Positions 1 through 7,049 of a stretch of DNA of 7,090 bases are shown here, piece by piece. The position numbers and the translations under genes are program-made. Under the pieces are notes generated by a model. That model worked only from the letters and a program-made list of their open reading frames with translations, was not told where the DNA came from and searched no databases. Source of the stretch: Luminiphilus sp. (GTDB lineage: Bacteria; Pseudomonadota; Gammaproteobacteria; Pseudomonadales; Halieaceae); contig JAKMEU010000355.1 of NCBI GenBank assembly GCA_022425845.1, positions 1 to 7,090 on the forward strand, written 5' to 3'. Position 1 is the stretch's first letter. Each line of letters starts with the position of its first letter.

Positions 1-1
1 T

Positions 2-670
2 CCCAGCCCAGATGCCGAGGCCTGCAGTGCCGCCGAGGATATGCTGTCTTTCATGACGCCTATCGCCAAGGCGTTTCTCACGGAAACCGGCTGTGAGTCG
101 GCCAACCTGGCGCTGCAGTGCTTTGGCGGTCACGGCTATATAAAGGAATGGGGCGTCGAACAGAACGTCAGGGATGCCCGTATTGCCACGATTTACGAGG
201 GCACGACGGGTATTCAGGCGCTCGACTTCACTGGCCGGAAAGTACTGGGCTCGGGGGGCGAGCTTTTAAAGAACTTCACCCGGGAAGTTCACCTGTTCTG
301 CAAGGAACACGCTGACAATGAGTCGATGCAGGAGTTTGTTGCGCCGCTGCAGGCGCTTAACAAGAAGTGGGGTGACATCACGCTTCACATCGGCACCAAA
401 GCGCTAGAGAACGCTGATGAGGCAGGTGCGGCTTCTGTTGACTACCTGATGTTCTCTGGTTATGCCTGCCTGGCCTACTTTTGGGCAAGGGCCGCTGCAG
501 CGGCCCATGCTGCACTGGGCTCCGGATCATCGGAACCTGAATTCTATGAGGCCAAGCTGAGCACGGCCCGATTTTACTACCAGCGCCTGCTGCCCCGAAC
601 CTTGGTCTGTGAGCAGGGTATCCTGTCCGGTGCCGATAATTTGATGTCGTTGGCTGTAGAGTCTTTCTAA
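2..670 (+). CDS. Acyl-CoA dehydrogenase, C-terminal part (5' truncated by window edge)
   Basis: Catalyses FAD-dependent alpha,beta-dehydrogenation of an acyl-CoA thioester in the cytoplasm; the substrate cannot be read from this fragment. The frame is open from base 2 with no start, so about 222 C-terminal residues are visible; a Met at base 41 is internal. The segment CFGGHGYIKEWGVEQNVRDAR followed by IYEGTTGIQALD (bases 118-225) is the conserved end of the ACAD catalytic domain. The Glu of IYEGT (codon 197-199) is at the position of the catalytic base in medium-chain-type ACADs. About 150 residues follow, as in the long acyl-CoA dehydrogenases with an acetyl-CoA-dehydrogenase-like C-terminal domain, the group that includes DmdC (methylmercaptopropionyl-CoA dehydrogenase). 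That wording (GGHGYI.EWG..Q, GI.ALD..GRK) makes a DmdC-like or general fatty acyl-CoA enzyme most likely. The next gene is convergent. Family assignment is confident; specificity is open. Confidence 0.93.
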   Translation, partial: PSPDAEACSAAEDMLSFMTPIAKAFLTETGCESANLALQCFGGHGYIKEWGVEQNVRDARIATIYEGTTGIQALDFTGRKVLGSGGELLKNFTREVHLFCKEHADNESMQEFVAPLQALNKKWGDITLHIGTKALENADEAGAASVDYLMFSGYACLAYFWARAAAAAHAALGSGSSEPEFYEAKLSTARFYYQRLLPRTLVCEQGILSGADNLMSLAVESF

Positions 671-839
671 GGCGACTGGCGGCCGCTTTGCAGTCCTGCG
701 TGCTTGTCCGCAAGATCAGTATCGTCGGAGCATGCGGCTGGTCCCGCCACAATAGCCAATAGCACGATGCGATACATCACGAATTCATTGCCTCAGTAAA
801 TGTGCGCAGGGAAAGTGTCCCAGGCTGGCAGGTAAGCTG

Positions 840-2882
840 TCACGGTTGGACATCGGGAGTCAGCCAGATGGGGCTGCTCCACGCCCGCTCCTGTAGCGTT
901 GCGGGCACCCGCGGGTCCGGCATGCGACCGAGGCGAATGGCATCATAAGTGGACCAGCGACAGGTCGGATTCATCAGTACGCGCACGTAATAGAAAGCGG
1001 CTTGCTCCGGGTTGTATTCGGGGTCACTCCAGAGAACTTTGAGCTCATTGCTGCCCAAGTGGCTGCTGTATTGACACGTCTGGAGATCAACCGACGCGCC
1101 GCTGTCGGGGCATTGACCCGTTTCGGGGTCCGTCGTCAGACCGTCAGCACAGGCGATATCAAACACCGCTTCATGGGTTTGGCCCTCGTTGTCAATCCAG
1201 CCCTTGATCATTTGCACACGTTGCAGCGGCGCATCGATAGGGTCACGCATGGCCCACACGTAAAATTGGGGAGACTCCCCCCGCCTGCGTCCTGACACGT
1301 CGGATGTGGCCAGCCGTCCACCCATCGGTACGCCCGTTGCCTGCAGGGACTCTATGACGCTGGGATTATCCAAAACTGTCTCGGAAACATTCCAGCCGGC
1401 GTAGAAACGCAGTGCCATGCGCGGCCCCGATGTGCCGTAAGTTTCTCTACGGGCGAGGGCGTCAAAGATAGCTTCCCGCGTATTCTCGGGTGCCCACACC
1501 CCGGCGAGCCCGCCAGATCCCTGAAACTGCAGCCGGGACTTGAAAGGTACGGGCTCTTCATCTTCCAGTCTTCTGAATGCGGAAGATGTGACTGCGCCCA
1601 CCGCACCGGGATAATCCCATTCCTCCACATCTCCCGGATTGGAGTTGTGACTATCAGTGGCAGCGATAAAGCCGACCTGTAAAGGGTTGAATCCCAGTTC
1701 CTGTTCGAGCTCGAGTCCGACTTTGAGGCCCTGCCTGGCGAAACTGGTTTCGAAGGCGCAGCCCGTTGTCTCGCCCGGTTGGCAGGGGTCGAGGACCTGT
1801 TCAAAAGCGCATTCCTCATCGGTGGCGCCCACGCCCAGTGCGCACTCCTGGGCGCCCTTGACTTGATAAATTTCGGTGAGCGGCTCGCGGCGTTGACGCA
1901 GTTGCCAGTCGTCTTTTTCATAGGCCGTTCCTTCACGGGTATACCGTGAGTAGGTGAGGCCCCAGGCCTTGTTGGGATTGTGAGGGATGGTCAGGAAGTC
2001 ACAGCCCGCACCGCAGGTTGCCTCCAGGCCTTGCCATAGATCGATCGCGCTGCTGACATCGATGCTGGAAATCGCCCGCTCGGGCACCTTGTTGGAGCGA
2101 AAGATCACGTTTCTGTGGTGCTTGCCCTGGTCGGGCATACCCGGAGAAAACTCATAGGCGATCAGCGTCGTGAGTTCACCCGGCTCATAATACTGATCGG
2201 CAAGCGCGACATATCGCTGCCAATCAACCCGTCCGTTATCCAAACACCGCTTCAACGCACCTTCACCCAACCTGCAGGTGGGAAAACTGCCAGGTTTAAG
2301 CGCTGGAAGTGATACGGGTTGGTAGACGCCGGGAGGGGCTGAAGGGTCTCCCGGTAAGGCTTCGCCCCGGGCGCGGCCTGCCAGGATTCTGAAGATCATG
2401 GGGTTGGGTTCATTGGCCAGCCAGCAGGTGCCTCGTTCGAGAAGCGAGAGACCCTCGTCATCGCAATGTGTGCGGGTACCGAATCCCTCTGCATGATCTG
2501 TAATGGCCACGAAGTCCAGCGGTCGACTCAGTTGCATGACTTCACCACTCGCTGATTTGAGCGGCTCGCCGCTGGCAAAGCGGTAGGCATCCTCGATGCC
2601 CAGGGTGTTGCCAAATAACGTCGCATCAAAACTTTCGGAGGTATGAACGTGTAGCTCACCCCAATACAGATTCATTTCCGCGCTGGGTGCCGGTTGCTTT
2701 TGCTCAATGGGAGCGGCGGGAATCTGTATTCTGCTGTTGTCTTGCAGGGCGTAATCCCTGGCTGCAGTTTCGGGGCCGAAACGGTCCGCACTCGCCTGCA
2801 TGGGCGCAATGATTTTTATCCACACGATGGAGAAGGCGCCGAGCAGCAGGATCGCCATCACCAGACTGGTCTTCTTTAGCAT
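840..2882 (-). CDS. DUF3604 family protein, exported/anchored PHP-like putative metallohydrolase
   Basis: A 680-residue protein of the DUF3604 family, whose reaction is, as far as I know, not established. Residues about 7-26 form one hydrophobic helix after a Lys pair (MLKK), with no clear cleavage site, so it is a signal anchor or signal peptide and the bulk is periplasmic or extracellular. PHP-phosphoesterase-like metal motifs appear in order: H78-x-H80 in YWGELHVHTSESFDA, T128-D129-H130 in DFVAITDHAE, E243 in AYEFS, H256, H301 in TIPHNPN, and D410-x-H412 in AATDSHN. LFGNTLGIEDAYRFASGE (residues 89-106) is characteristic of the family. About a dozen cysteines between residues 140 and 641 fit an oxidising compartment. 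The start is supported by GAGGAAC 5-6 bases upstream. It is convergent with the acyl-CoA dehydrogenase and 363 bases downstream of the PLD gene, so it probably has its own promoter. Family call firm; hydrolase activity inferred. Confidence 0.92.
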   Translation of the reverse strand: MLKKTSLVMAILLLGAFSIVWIKIIAPMQASADRFGPETAARDYALQDNSRIQIPAAPIEQKQPAPSAEMNLYWGELHVHTSESFDATLFGNTLGIEDAYRFASGEPLKSASGEVMQLSRPLDFVAITDHAEGFGTRTHCDDEGLSLLERGTCWLANEPNPMIFRILAGRARGEALPGDPSAPPGVYQPVSLPALKPGSFPTCRLGEGALKRCLDNGRVDWQRYVALADQYYEPGELTTLIAYEFSPGMPDQGKHHRNVIFRSNKVPERAISSIDVSSAIDLWQGLEATCGAGCDFLTIPHNPNKAWGLTYSRYTREGTAYEKDDWQLRQRREPLTEIYQVKGAQECALGVGATDEECAFEQVLDPCQPGETTGCAFETSFARQGLKVGLELEQELGFNPLQVGFIAATDSHNSNPGDVEEWDYPGAVGAVTSSAFRRLEDEEPVPFKSRLQFQGSGGLAGVWAPENTREAIFDALARRETYGTSGPRMALRFYAGWNVSETVLDNPSVIESLQATGVPMGGRLATSDVSGRRRGESPQFYVWAMRDPIDAPLQRVQMIKGWIDNEGQTHEAVFDIACADGLTTDPETGQCPDSGASVDLQTCQYSSHLGSNELKVLWSDPEYNPEQAAFYYVRVLMNPTCRWSTYDAIRLGRMPDPRVPATLQERAWSSPIWLTPDVQP

Positions 2883-2887
2883 GGTCT

Positions 2888-2894
2888 GTTCCTC
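2888..2894 (-). promoter_or_regulatory. Ribosome binding site of the DUF3604 gene
   Basis: On the minus strand GAGGAAC lies just before ACAGACC-ATG region of the gene; its AGGA core is 7 bases from the ATG at 2882-2880. This is a good Shine-Dalgarno match and fixes the start just upstream of the hydrophobic N-terminal helix. Confidence 0.65.
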
Positions 2895-2959
2895 GACGCG
2901 TGAATAGATGCCACTGCTGTTTGGGTAATCGATGACCGGTTCTGTCTGAGCGACCCCAG

Positions 2960-3023
2960 AGCGTCGGTTGAAGCTTCAGGACGACCGGTCTCCACGACGG
3001 ACTAGAGGCGGTCAGCCGACGCT
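2960..3023. repeat. 12-base inverted repeat with 40-base loop in DUF3604 leader
   Basis: AGCGTCGGTTGA (2960-2971) is complementary to TCAGCCGACGCT (3012-3023) at 11 of 12 positions. The odd pair is a G-U wobble if the plus strand is transcribed and a C-A mismatch on the minus strand. The loop contains the perfect 8-base palindrome GACCGGTC (2983-2990). It lies about 80-140 bases upstream of the DUF3604 start, so it may be a leader hairpin or a spaced protein-binding site. There is no U-tract after it, so it is not an intrinsic terminator. Function unknown. Confidence 0.4.
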
Positions 3024-3245
3024 TGAGAGAATCATCTTCGGCCAGACTGAGAGCCTTGCCACCAAAAAACCTGACTGCGGAGTTTTGAGCGTAGCTCCAT
3101 CCGAAAGTATACAAGGCTTTCCGCACTTACTTGGCCGCAAACTGCACTGGTTCTTCAGCAACCCAAGCCTGCTCCTGAGTGCTACGTTACTGTGAGGTCT
3201 GGCCGCGTGTCTTTTGCGGTGCGGCGGGAGAATCAGCTGTCGAGG

Positions 3246-4871
3246 TCAGTAGAGACGCTTTGGAAAGAGCCGAAAGAAAATGTCCTGAAATCGTTGCCAA
3301 GCGTTAAGGCTGGGCTGTTTCCTGCGAATCTCATCGCTGTTGCGCCACTCAATGGCGCCATTTTCATTTCGCACAAGCTGCCAGCTATTTTCCGGTAGCA
3401 CGTCCCGTTCAATGATTTCCGCAAGTTGGTTCGCGAGGCCTTCGCTGTCGATCACAGCAAACATTTCAGAATTAATGAGCGCCGACCGTGGGTCAAAATT
3501 TGCCGACCCGATGACGGACAGGCGTCGGTCAATGACCATGGATTTAGAGTGGAGCCCCATCACCGCTGCGCTGACGGGCGCTGTATCGACCACCGTAGAT
3601 TTTATCGCCGCGTCGTGGCGGGCCTCGTACAGCTTAACCCCGGCATCCAGCATTGGCCCCCGCCACGCTTTGTAATGACTGTTTACTGCCACCACATCCT
3701 GGGAAGCCAGGGAGTTCGTATGAACGGTTACCTCCACATCCCTATCATTGAGGTCTTCAAGCAATTCGATTCCCGGATCGTCGGGAATGAAATAGGCGTT
3801 GGTAACCAATAGTTCTTGGCGGGTCTGCGGCAGCAGTTCGAATACGGCCGTGATCAAATCTGCGCTGATACCGTTTGCCAGTGGGCGGTCGGTCATGACC
3901 GTACTGCTACCGAGATGGAGCGCAGTCGCAAGTTCTTCCAAAGCAGGACGCCAGTCTTTCGGCGTCAGCGAAAATGACTCGAGGTGGGGCAACTGCTGCA
4001 GCAGGGTTGCAAGAGTCTCGCGAAGTGCCGGGTATTCTGCTTGAGCTTCACCTCTTAATGCTTCGCTGAAAGGCGCTGTCCAGCCACTGTTCCAAAAAAG
4101 ATCGAAGACCGTGCTGGTTTGGCGCGCAACCTGCCCAACACCCAGCACGTCGATGTCGCGGAAATTCAGCTCTTCATCCAGACCCATGTATTCATCGCCG
4201 ATGTTGCGTCCACCCAAAATGACCGCACGGTTATCAGCTATCAGTGACTTATTGTGCATACGGTGGTTTAGCTGTGTGAAATTGGTAGCAAACTCTGCAC
4301 CCCAAGCCACGGATTTCCGGTTCTCGGCGCTGTTAAACAAGCGAAAGCTGATGTTCGGATGTGCCGCCATCAGCTTGCCCAGGGCGTCACGAATTTCGCG
4401 CTGGGTTTTGCCTGAGGCCAGTGTGCCCATATCGTCGACAATGACCCGAATGCGCACGCCGCGGTCAGCGGCATCAAGTAGCCGGCTGGTCAGCAGCATG
4501 CCGGTACTGTCGCTGTGATAGAGGTAGTATTGCAGATCGATCGTTTCAGTGGCCGAGTCAATTAGGGCCAGTCGCCAGCGCAGGGCCTCTTCGCTTCGAT
4601 CGAGCAAGTGAAATCCTGACAGGTCGGTTGACGGAGCGCTGATAAGCCCAGCCGGTGTGTTGTCTCGGGCAATGCGCTGTTGAAGGGCCAGCTCGAGGTC
4701 GGTTAAGGGTCCTTCCTGAGCGGCTGGCAAGGCGGTTTCGGGTTCGGGAACCTCGAAGGGCGTTCGCACCTGGGTGCTGCAGCCCGCCAATATCATGAGC
4801 ATCAGCCAGACAGTGATACCGCGATAAGCGCGTGAGATTACATGGGGTTTAGTCGGGTAGCTGATAGGCAT
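3246..4871 (-). CDS. Phospholipase D / cardiolipin synthase-like lipoprotein (ClsC-type)
   Basis: A 541-residue protein of the phospholipase D superfamily, closest in motifs to ClsC (YmdC)-type cardiolipin synthases, which make cardiolipin by transphosphatidylation. Residues 17-31 form a lipoprotein signal ending in L28-A29-G30-C31, so C31 would be lipidated; Ser at +2 favours the outer membrane. Two complete HKD motifs are present: H206-N-K208-S-L-I-A-D213 followed by GGRNIGDEY, and H441-S-K443-S-M-V-I-D448 followed by GSANFDPRS. Each domain also has the usual strand before the motif (IDLQYYLYHSD, 111-121; LLVTNAYFIPD, 354-364). The C-terminus (about 520-541) is basic and aromatic and could be amphipathic. 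The ATG at 4871 is the only usable start before the signal; it lies 23 bases inside the end of the upstream gene and has no Shine-Dalgarno sequence, suggesting translational coupling. A hydrolytic PLD acting on another lipid is the alternative. Confidence 0.92.
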   Translation of the reverse strand: MPISYPTKPHVISRAYRGITVWLMLMILAGCSTQVRTPFEVPEPETALPAAQEGPLTDLELALQQRIARDNTPAGLISAPSTDLSGFHLLDRSEEALRWRLALIDSATETIDLQYYLYHSDSTGMLLTSRLLDAADRGVRIRVIVDDMGTLASGKTQREIRDALGKLMAAHPNISFRLFNSAENRKSVAWGAEFATNFTQLNHRMHNKSLIADNRAVILGGRNIGDEYMGLDEELNFRDIDVLGVGQVARQTSTVFDLFWNSGWTAPFSEALRGEAQAEYPALRETLATLLQQLPHLESFSLTPKDWRPALEELATALHLGSSTVMTDRPLANGISADLITAVFELLPQTRQELLVTNAYFIPDDPGIELLEDLNDRDVEVTVHTNSLASQDVVAVNSHYKAWRGPMLDAGVKLYEARHDAAIKSTVVDTAPVSAAVMGLHSKSMVIDRRLSVIGSANFDPRSALINSEMFAVIDSEGLANQLAEIIERDVLPENSWQLVRNENGAIEWRNSDEIRRKQPSLNAWQRFQDIFFRLFPKRLY

Positions 4872-6759
4872 CGAATTTTTCGCGAGATTTGATCAGATCT
4901 ATCTTGCGCTTGCCGTCGACGCGCTTGAGCAGGGCGTCGATTTTTTTGAAACGTGCATACACCACGCCGTTTCGGTCGCCCTGATAAAACTCACCTTTGA
5001 CGGCCACCTCGGCCTTTTCACTGTCTACGAAGGCCATGGGTAGGGTGAGTCGTCCGTCCGATAGCAGTATTTCGGCTTCGCCTGCGAGGTCTTTCACAGC
5101 CATTAAATTCGAAATCCACTTTGGCGGGTTGTTGCGATTGTCGATGAAGACCACGAGGGGACGGGTATCACTTACGGTGAGCTCTGCTGTGGCAGCAAGG
5201 TCGATGGGCCGCGGAAATGACCCCTGGGCTGAGGTGAACTTCAGCGCCGCCGACCAGTAGTCGCCTTCAAAGTTTGATTGGTCGCCATCGACCCTGAGAT
5301 TAAACAAGCGGAGTGTTGAGTCACTGAAGTCGGCCTTTAGTTCACGCGGTACGCCACTGGCGATGTTGATGTCGGCATCAAGGTCGCCTTGAAACGTTTG
5401 CTCATCGACTGCAATTTTCAGGCCGGTAGAGTCCAGTTCGATGCTGCCGTCCATGTCCTCTTCGCTAAAAAAGATATCGGCGTCGAGGCGAGTCGAGCCG
5501 CCGGCAAAGGAGAATGCGGTCTCAGCCGGCAGGTAGTAGTTGAGTGTGGCCATATCAATCAGCGTTGCGTCATCAACCAGCAGCTTGAAAGTGTTGCCGG
5601 CGCGCCGCTGCCGCGCTTTTTCATCGGTCCATAGGTCTTTGAAGCTCAGGTCGGGGTCCGGAATGATGAAATTTGACCCGCTGTAGTTGAGCTGCAACAT
5701 ATTGCCTTCTAAAAAGGGACTGCTCGCATTGGCGCGCGAGGCGGTCAGGCTGTCGTAGCGAATGTCGAGCCCCATGGGAGTGTCGGCATCAGGGGGCGTG
5801 TGAATGAGAACCGTGCCCTGACCCGTGATGTCAATGTCGCGGATGGCGACGCCAAGATTGGCAGCTGTCGCTGTGAGCTGCGTGCCCGCTCTAACATGGC
5901 CATCCCGTATTGCAACGCGGCCAGCTAGCTCTCCAGCGCCGGAAATATCGAGGTCTCCCAATCCGGCGGTGAAGATTTTTATAAAGTCAAAACTGCCCAC
6001 ATCGAGGTCGACCTGCGCATCGACATAGCCATAGGGCAGCATGCGACGGCCCTGGTTTTCGCTGCGGAGCAGCGGTGAAAACCCCAGGGCGCCGGTGGCT
6101 GTGCCCCCACTGTAGATCTCGGCGCTGCCGTTGAGGTAGGCGGGGCCCAAATTCAGGTCAACGTTATCTACGTCCAGCCAGAAATTGCCGCGCCGGGTTT
6201 CTATGTACATGTCCCCTGTCGCCGAGCCGCTTCCTGTGCCTTGAAGATTAAAAATCCAGAAGCGGTGGTCGCCGCTGGCCTGCATATTCGTGAGATAGAT
6301 TTTCCAGGGGCGCTTCTTTTTCAGAGGCTGGGTCTCAGCCGGAACAATGTCACGCCCTGTGATGGGGGGGAAATAGGCAATTCGCTTGCTGTAGTCGCGA
6401 CCGGGTTTGAGTCTGGGACGCTGTCGGTAGTCGACGTTCTCGGCTTCGATATCAGACAGATACACATGCTTCAGCACCATAGGCAGCAGGGCGATCGAAC
6501 CCGACCCTGAATCTGCATACACCTCCCATTGCTGGGTGCGGCTTTGACCATTGGCCGCGATGCCTTCTGCGTGCACCCGAAACGGGTAAAAGCTCCATGC
6601 GCGCTCCCAGGAAACCTGAAACTTCTCGGGACGAATTTTATTGACCAGAGTTTGCGTCAGGGAGAGCTGCAAAGCGGCATTGATGATCACCAGGTACGCA
6701 AGCTGCGCAGCGATAACAAGGGTCACAAGACGCTTGATAATGGGTTTGGCGTTAATCAT
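4849..6759 (-). CDS. Membrane-anchored AsmA/TamB-like beta-rich envelope protein (hypothetical)
   Basis: A 636-residue protein I cannot assign to a named family. Residues about 10-32 form one transmembrane helix after a basic N-terminus (MINAKPIIKR), giving an inner-membrane anchor with a large periplasmic part. The segment FQVSWERAWSFYPFRVHAEGI (47-67) and the start of the next block (PWKIYLTNMQA, 151-161) recall AsmA-like and DUF748-like proteins, in which strand-rich repeats assess as D-x-D-x and G-x-A/G-x-I motifs. The remainder is alternating hydrophobic/polar beta strands (for example VDAQVDLDVGSFDF, LRLFNLRVDG) with no catalytic motif and no cysteine. Its length is near that of AsmA (about 617 residues). 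Established members such as TamB and YhdP carry phospholipid across the periplasm; a lipid-transfer role here is inference, supported by the overlapping PLD lipoprotein gene. AGAGA (6772-6768) precedes the ATG by 8 bases. It could also be a structural or assembly protein. Confidence 0.85.
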   Translation of the reverse strand: MINAKPIIKRLVTLVIAAQLAYLVIINAALQLSLTQTLVNKIRPEKFQVSWERAWSFYPFRVHAEGIAANGQSRTQQWEVYADSGSGSIALLPMVLKHVYLSDIEAENVDYRQRPRLKPGRDYSKRIAYFPPITGRDIVPAETQPLKKKRPWKIYLTNMQASGDHRFWIFNLQGTGSGSATGDMYIETRRGNFWLDVDNVDLNLGPAYLNGSAEIYSGGTATGALGFSPLLRSENQGRRMLPYGYVDAQVDLDVGSFDFIKIFTAGLGDLDISGAGELAGRVAIRDGHVRAGTQLTATAANLGVAIRDIDITGQGTVLIHTPPDADTPMGLDIRYDSLTASRANASSPFLEGNMLQLNYSGSNFIIPDPDLSFKDLWTDEKARQRRAGNTFKLLVDDATLIDMATLNYYLPAETAFSFAGGSTRLDADIFFSEEDMDGSIELDSTGLKIAVDEQTFQGDLDADINIASGVPRELKADFSDSTLRLFNLRVDGDQSNFEGDYWSAALKFTSAQGSFPRPIDLAATAELTVSDTRPLVVFIDNRNNPPKWISNLMAVKDLAGEAEILLSDGRLTLPMAFVDSEKAEVAVKGEFYQGDRNGVVYARFKKIDALLKRVDGKRKIDLIKSREKFDAYQLPD

Positions 6760-6786
6760 TGTTTGCGTCTCTGAGAGGTTGTTTCA

Positions 6787-6800
6787 GGGTTTCTGAACCC
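6787..6800. repeat. Small inverted repeat in AsmA-like leader
   Basis: On the minus strand GGGTT-CAGA-AACCC forms a 5-bp stem with a tetraloop, ending 27 bases before the start codon. It has no U-tract, so it is not a terminator. It is the nearest of three stem-loops in this leader. Short enough to be chance on its own. Confidence 0.35.
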
Positions 6801-6805
6801 CACAT

Positions 6806-6836
6806 GTTACCCAAGTACCAGACATTGGACGGTAAC
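6806..6836. repeat. Inverted repeat GTTACC-N19-GGTAAC
   Basis: GTTACC (6806-6811) and GGTAAC (6831-6836) are exact inverse complements 19 bases apart. Inside them CCAA (6811-6814) and TTGG (6825-6828) also pair, so the RNA could form a stem of outer GTTAC/GTAAC plus inner CCAA/TTGG with a 3-base bulge and 10-base loop. It directly abuts the next inverted repeat, which has the same 19-base spacing. Candidate leader structure or operator. Confidence 0.4.
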
Positions 6837-6869
6837 CCAATTGCGACCAAATTGAATACTCTCAATTGG
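6837..6869. repeat. Inverted repeat CCAATTG-N19-CAATTGG with competing inner arm
   Basis: CCAATTG (6837-6843) and CAATTGG (6863-6869) are exact inverse complements separated by 19 bases. A third arm, CCAAATTGA (6847-6855), also pairs with TCAATTGG (6862-6869) with one bulged base. Two mutually exclusive pairings are therefore possible. It could be an operator for a dimeric regulator or a leader RNA element; the sequence alone does not decide. Confidence 0.45.
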
Positions 6870-6908
6870 TGTCAGAGCCCTTATATGGACGGGATTAGCC
6901 TTGGATCT

Positions 6909-6937
6909 GGGAGTTTGAGCTTCACAGGCCCCGGGCC
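6909..6937. repeat. 29-base repeat, copy 1
   Basis: The first 22 bases (6909-6930, beginning GGGAGTTTGAGC) recur exactly at 7062-7083, and GGCC at 6934-6937 recurs at 7087-7090. Only the three bases between differ (CCG here, TTT in the other copy). The end forms an inverted repeat, CAGGCCC-C-GGGCCTG (6925-6939), so the varying bases fall in the hairpin centre. This suggests an interspersed repeat with a conserved stem rather than chance. Confidence 0.7.
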
Positions 6938-7005
6938 TGCTCACCACGCCTCGCTGTGCTCGGCGACCCTTCCCTTCGGGCGCGGGTTCAGCTGTCACAG
7001 CCGCT

Positions 7006-7049
7006 AAAAACAAAAAAGGGCCACCTGGCGGCGACCCTTTTCTGTTTTT
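7006..7049. terminator. Strong bidirectional intrinsic terminator
   Basis: Left arm 7006-7025 and right arm 7030-7049 pair over 20 bases around the 4-base loop TGGC. The GC core (GGGCCACC / GGCGACCC with wobbles) is flanked by A-rich and T-rich tracts, so either strand ends in a U-tract after a stable stem. On the minus strand all 20 positions pair, counting G-U wobbles; on the plus strand there are A-C mismatches. It therefore looks built mainly for minus-strand transcripts coming from the right, which end just before the AsmA-like transcription unit. Confidence 0.85.

Larger units (their letters stand above)
2883..3245. other. Gene-free stretch upstream of the DUF3604 gene
   Basis: This gap lies between the PLD-lipoprotein stop and the DUF3604 start, both on the minus strand. 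I see no recognisable protein here: open frames on either strand are short, resemble no family I know, and one runs into the DUF3604 gene in another frame. The minus strand has a TATACT hexamer (3111-3106) that could be a -10 box, but no convincing -35 sits 16-18 bases upstream, so it is only a candidate. No hairpin plus U-tract follows the PLD stop. ACCGGT occurs twice (2935-2940 and 2984-2989), and a long inverted repeat spans 2960-3023. The likely content is the promoter and leader of the DUF3604 gene. Confidence 0.5.

Noticed and set aside
809..821. GGGA-AAGTG-TCCC hairpin between the two convergent genes as a shared terminator
   Set aside because: The stem is only 4 bp and no T-tract follows on either strand. 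I found no better terminator in 671-839.
3066..3071. T6 run on the minus strand as a terminator after the PLD gene
   Set aside because: The nearest stem (GAGC-TAC-GCTC) is short and about 16 bases away from the run, so the geometry does not fit an intrinsic terminator.
2704..3126. Minus-strand 140-codon open frame starting with GTG before the DUF3604 gene
   Set aside because: It continues about 180 bases into the DUF3604 gene in another frame, has no good ribosome binding site, and becomes Arg/His/Gln-rich in the overlap as an out-of-frame shadow does.
2968..3195. Plus-strand 75-codon open frame in the gene-free stretch
   Set aside because: No recognisable motif, no ribosome binding site, and it runs through one arm of the inverted repeat at 2960-3023. 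I see no support for translation.
6980..6993. Plus-strand GCGCGGGTTCAGCT, which looks like the 5' half of a tmRNA T-arm
   Set aside because: It is on the opposite strand from the CCA-ending sequence, is not followed by the matching CCCGC strand, and no acceptor stem or CCA lies after it. Probably a chance match.
6807..7013. Minus-strand 68-codon open frame upstream of the AsmA-like gene
   Set aside because: Its TTG start lies inside the terminator stem, it runs through repeat copy 1 and all the leader inverted repeats, and its sequence resembles no protein family. It is best explained as an accidental frame over structured DNA.
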